Of a stretch of 25,194 nucleotides of DNA, positions 22,802 to 25,194 are shown piece by piece (the first letter of the stretch is position 1; every line of letters starts with the position of its first letter). The position numbers and the translations under genes are program-made. Origin of the DNA: UBA4717 sp045531795. Its GTDB lineage: Bacteria; Bacillota; Clostridia; Oscillospirales; CAG-272. The stretch spans positions 1-25,194 of the forward strand of contig JAZSET010000091.1 in assembly GCA_045531795.1 (NCBI GenBank), in the 5' to 3' direction. The notes under the pieces were generated by a model. It saw only the letters and a list, made by a program, of their open reading frames with translations, searched no databases and had not been told where the DNA came from.

Positions 22802-24157
22802 TTACTCAAAAATGTCTGTCAGGTCGTCAAAATTCTTGTGAGTTGTTACCACAATAATATTATCGCCGAGCTTTATGCAGTCATTACCGCCGGGGATAAT
22901 GACCTCGTTGTGGCGTATGATACAGGAAATCAGACAATTTTTCTTAATTTTCAGCTCTTTAAGTGGCTTGTCATAGAAGCTTTCCTGAGTTTTTGCATAG
23001 AATTCCAGGGCTTCAATCTGAGAGTTTGCCAAACGGTAAAGCGAAAGCACATTACTTCCCATTGTGTTAGCAATCGCGCGGATATAACTGATGATTCTGT
23101 TTGCAACGATATCTTTTGGTGAAACACTGTTGTTTATACCAAGCTCGTCAAGCATACCCAAAAGGTCATCGCTTTTAATTTTCGTGATAGTCTTTCTGAC
23201 ATTCATTTTGTTTGCAAACATAGATACAATCATATTTTCTTCATCAGTATCGGTGAGTGCAACAAAAGCATCCATCGCTTCAATTCCTTCTTCAAGCAAA
23301 AGGTCGTGTTGTGTTCCGTTTCCGTGAATAACAGTAACTCTGGAAAGATCCTCGGCAAGTTCTTCTGCTTTTTCTTTATTGCTTTCAATCAGCTTAATAT
23401 TATATTTCTTTTCGGAGAGTTCATTCGCAAGATAATATCCTATCTTATTGCCGCCGACAATCATAATATTTTTTAGCGGGGTAGTGTAAAGCTTGATTTC
23501 AGCCAGAAAATCGCGCAGGGATTTTGCATCAGAGGTCAGATAGATTTTATCGCCTTCTTCAATAACAAAGTTACCTGTAGGAATAGTTACATCTGCACCC
23601 CGCTGAACAGCACATATAAGCACTTTGGTATTCAATTTTTTACCAAGTGAGAGGAGGCTTTCGCCTATTATAGAGCTGCCGTTTTCTGCAATAATTTCAA
23701 CAAGTAAAACTCTGCCCTTGGCAAAACGCTCAAATTTTGCAATTGCCGGCAGGTTGATGAGATTGAATATTTCTGTTGCGGTATCCCTCTCAGGATTTAC
23801 AATCATAGAAATACCGAGTGCATCTCTCATTGCCATAATTTGTTTTCTGTAATCGGGATTTCTTACACGTGCGATGGTATTCTTCACGCCCAGATGCTTT
23901 GCAACAAGGCAGGCAAACACATTAAGCTCATCACTGTTAGTAAGAACGATGGCCAAATCCGAGTCTCCGATATTTGCTTCTTTTTGGATTTCGAGACAGG
24001 CACCGTTACCGACAACACCGTAAACATCGTACTTTTCAATAAGATTTTCAATCTTTTCCTTGTTTTCATCAATAATTGTAATAGTGTGTCCTTCGCCCGA
24101 TAAATTTGCAAGTATAGTTCTGCCAATTGTACCAAGACCGATAATTACTATTTTCAT
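22802..24157 (-). CDS. trkA: TrkA potassium uptake regulatory subunit (duplicated RCK domains)
   Basis: The 451-residue protein has two RCK_N/RCK_C units. The first begins MKIVIIGLGTIGRTI (Rossmann GxGxxG, with ID near residues 29-30 for nucleotide binding); the second begins at about residue 230 (NIMIVGGNKIGYYLANEL), with its own acidic ribose-binding position in LIESNKEK. Each is followed by a beta-rich RCK_C domain; the last ends TTHKNFDDLTDIFE. It binds NAD(H) or ATP/ADP and gates the TrkH pore. It is the first gene of the trkA-trkH operon, with GGAGG about 9 bp before the ATG. The short leader can form a hairpin that overlaps this ribosome site. Confidence 0.95.
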   Translation of the reverse strand: MKIVIIGLGTIGRTILANLSGEGHTITIIDENKEKIENLIEKYDVYGVVGNGACLEIQKEANIGDSDLAIVLTNSDELNVFACLVAKHLGVKNTIARVRNPDYRKQIMAMRDALGISMIVNPERDTATEIFNLINLPAIAKFERFAKGRVLLVEIIAENGSSIIGESLLSLGKKLNTKVLICAVQRGADVTIPTGNFVIEEGDKIYLTSDAKSLRDFLAEIKLYTTPLKNIMIVGGNKIGYYLANELSEKKYNIKLIESNKEKAEELAEDLSRVTVIHGNGTQHDLLLEEGIEAMDAFVALTDTDEENMIVSMFANKMNVRKTITKIKSDDLLGMLDELGINNSVSPKDIVANRIISYIRAIANTMGSNVLSLYRLANSQIEALEFYAKTQESFYDKPLKELKIKKNCLISCIIRHNEVIIPGGNDCIKLGDNIIVVTTHKNFDDLTDIFE

Positions 24158-24169
24158 AGATTCTGGTTT

Positions 24170-24213
24170 CCTCCGGATATATTAAGCCAAACGGATTCAT
24201 AAATCCGCCCGGA
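24170..24213 (-). promoter_or_regulatory. Leader hairpin overlapping the trkA ribosome-binding site
   Basis: On the minus strand CGGATT/AATCCG (24202-24207 with 24192-24197) forms an inner hairpin, and TCCGG (24209-24213) can pair with CCGGA (24172-24176), the latter sharing GGA with the GGAGG ribosome site at 24170-24174. The outer stem is only 5 bp, so control of translation is speculative. Confidence 0.35.
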
Positions 24214-24244
24214 TAAAATATTATGCTATTTAAAAAGTGTAACA

Positions 24245-24273
24245 ATTATAACACAAAAATACATAAATTTCAA
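24245..24273 (-). promoter_or_regulatory. Promoter of the trkA-trkH operon
   Basis: On the minus strand TTGAAA (24268-24273), 17 bases, then TATAAT (24245-24250). The leader is about 80 nt. Confidence 0.78.
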
Positions 24274-24387
24274 GTATTACTGCTATTTTATTATCTTTAT
24301 ATAGTTTGGTCAGGTATATACCGGAAGATGCGATAGTATTGATTAAGTTTTTATTCTATAATAATGTTATGAACATTTCAAGGGGAA

Positions 24388-24416
24388 TTGAATTATTCAC
24401 GTTTTTGTGTTATAAT
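24388..24416 (+). promoter_or_regulatory. Promoter of the small membrane protein/TetR operon
   Basis: TTGAAT (24388-24393), 17 bases, then TATAAT (24411-24416). The last 16 bases through the -10 box (24402-24417) are identical to the same part of the divergent trkA promoter. From 24274 to 24387 nothing else is recognised. Confidence 0.7.
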
Positions 24417-24437
24417 TTATATGAAAATATACTTGAA

Positions 24438-24514
24438 ATCAACAGTTTCATAAACTCGTGTTGTTCAAATTACCTCCTTTACTTGCTAAAATAGTATTGT
24501 AAAACAAAAGGAGG
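24438..24514 (+). promoter_or_regulatory. Leader with an anti-Shine-Dalgarno segment facing the ribosome site of the 24523 gene
   Basis: CCTCCTTT (24473-24480) is perfectly complementary to AAAGGAGG (24507-24514), the ribosome site 8 bp before the ATG, across a 26-nt loop. ACCTCCTTT also equals the anti-Shine-Dalgarno tail of 16S rRNA. Upstream, an AGTTT-CAT-AAACT hairpin (about 24442-24454) framed by CAAC/GTTG could offer an alternative fold. The geometry suggests that translation can be blocked until the stem is opened. Confidence 0.5.
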
Positions 24515-24522
24515 CTTTAATT

Positions 24523-24873
24523 ATGAACACAGACAAGATTTTGGCAGAAGCAATCGCAAAGGACTACGCACCAAAGGATAATTCAAAGATTGTTGCCCTG
24601 AAAAAACTGGATAACCGGGCAAAACTCCCAGCCACAATTTTCACTTACTCTTTTGGCATTGTATCAGCGCTTGTATTCGGTACCGGAATGTGCCTTGCAA
24701 TGCGTGTTATCGGTAGCGGTATGGTGGGTATGATTATCGGAATCGTTGTTGGCATTATCGGTATGATTGGTTGCGCAGTAAATTATCCGATTTATAAGAA
24801 ATTGCTTGAAAAAGGAAAAGCAAAATACGCTTATGAAATCGTACAACTTGCCCGTGAAATTGCCGACGAGTAA
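24523..24873 (+). CDS. Small two-helix membrane protein of unknown function
   Basis: The 116-residue protein has a hydrophilic N-terminus (MNTDKILAEAIAKDYAPKDNSKIVALKKLD), two hydrophobic helices at about residues 37-60 (ATIFTYSFGIVSALVFGTGM) and 66-90 (glycine- and isoleucine-rich), and a charged C-terminal helix with KKLLEKGKAKYAYEIVQLAREI. I recognise this as a recurring type in Clostridia; some databases label similar proteins dihydropteridine reductase, but nothing in this sequence (no Rossmann motif) supports that enzyme. It is the first gene of an operon with a TetR-like regulator 25 bp on, so it may be that regulator's target. Its ribosome site can be masked by the leader. Confidence 0.8.
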   Translation: MNTDKILAEAIAKDYAPKDNSKIVALKKLDNRAKLPATIFTYSFGIVSALVFGTGMCLAMRVIGSGMVGMIIGIVVGIIGMIGCAVNYPIYKKLLEKGKAKYAYEIVQLAREIADE

Positions 24874-24898
24874 ATAGTTTTTTGCAAGGAGTGGTGAT

Positions 24899-25194
24899 AT
24901 GAATAAATCCGAAAGTAAATATTTTAATACTGCCACAAAAATGGACCTTGCCCTGATTTCTTTGCTTGAAAAGAAACCGTTTGAATATATCACAGTAAGT
25001 GAGATTTGTGAAACGGCAGGAGTGAATCGCTCAACGTTTTACTTACATTATGAAACTATCGGCGACCTGCTGAATGATACAACAAGATATTTGTTAAACG
25101 ATTTCTTGTCTTATTTTTCAACCGATACACAGGCGATTGCCCACAATCTTAAGAATTGTGAACTTGACGAGTTGATTTACATCGGTGATAAACA
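24899..25194 (+). CDS. TetR/AcrR-family transcriptional regulator, N-terminal part (runs off the right edge)
   Basis: The first 98 codons are present from the ATG at 24899, with AAGGAG about 8 bp upstream. Residues about 15-55 form a TetR-type helix-turn-helix: LISLLEKKPFEYITVSEICETAGVNR followed by STFYLHYETIGDLL, where the FYxHYxxxxDL pattern is diagnostic. The C-terminal ligand-binding domain begins at the window edge, so the signal is unknown. It follows the small membrane protein gene by 25 bp and probably regulates that operon. Confidence 0.9.
   Translation, partial: MNKSESKYFNTATKMDLALISLLEKKPFEYITVSEICETAGVNRSTFYLHYETIGDLLNDTTRYLLNDFLSYFSTDTQAIAHNLKNCELDELIYIGDK

Noticed and set aside
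22789..22809. TTG start for trkH overlapping the end of trkA
   Set aside because: The ATG at 22788 has AAGGTGG at good distance; the TTG adds only seven residues with no clear ribosome site.
24306..24494. 62-codon plus-strand frame in the trkA/24523 intergenic region
   Set aside because: No ribosome site, crosses the promoter and leader of the 24523 gene, and has no recognisable protein pattern.

Overview
The window looks like chromosomal DNA of an anaerobic, low-to-mid-GC member of the Bacillota (class Clostridia, probably a gut or rumen Oscillospiraceae/Ruminococcaceae-type organism). Clues are AdhE with a Rex-type operator, one-step meso-DAP dehydrogenase, a T-box and a lysine riboswitch, a type I dockerin and SLH modules on secreted SGNH hydrolases, an XRE/ImmA pair, and many sigma-A promoters with TTGACA/TATAAT-like boxes at 17-bp spacing. 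The species cannot be named from the sequence alone. No prophage, transposase, CRISPR array or rRNA gene is visible.

Layout. 1-215 (minus): start of a PnuC-type vitamin transporter behind a strong promoter and a structured leader. 386-702: tRNA-Pro(CGG) whose 3' end is repeated 154 bp downstream, with a second terminator. 777-4316 (minus): adhE plus an APH-fold kinase, with a Rex-like operator on the -10 box. 4391-5501 (minus): ddh. 5512-9105 (minus): two paralogous secreted Ig-like/SGNH hydrolases, one ending in three SLH repeats and the other in BspA-type LRRs plus a dockerin. 9161-12959: a Y-family DNA polymerase divergent from an XRE repressor / ImmA protease / MATE exporter operon. 13022-14440 (plus): an intracellular GH39-like glycosidase. 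14487-16370 (minus): a sodium:solute symporter under a T-box that reads as tyrosine. 16409-19074 (plus): a polar amino-acid ABC importer. 19128-21183 (plus): a lysine riboswitch driving an NhaC-family transporter, a likely lysine transporter. 21247-24273 (minus): trkA-trkH potassium uptake. 24388-25194 (plus): a small two-helix membrane protein and a TetR-like regulator that runs off the end.

Themes. Much of the window is nutrient uptake under RNA control: T-box symporter, L-box NhaC carrier, a structured pnuC leader, and a leader whose anti-Shine-Dalgarno segment can hide the ribosome site of the 24523 gene. The best candidate for a little-described system is the dinB / XRE / ImmA-IrrE / MATE cluster. 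Its paired operator-like repeats suggest a LexA-independent, protease-triggered stress response. Most of the rest is ordinary core metabolism. All functional statements rest on motif reading, not on searches.
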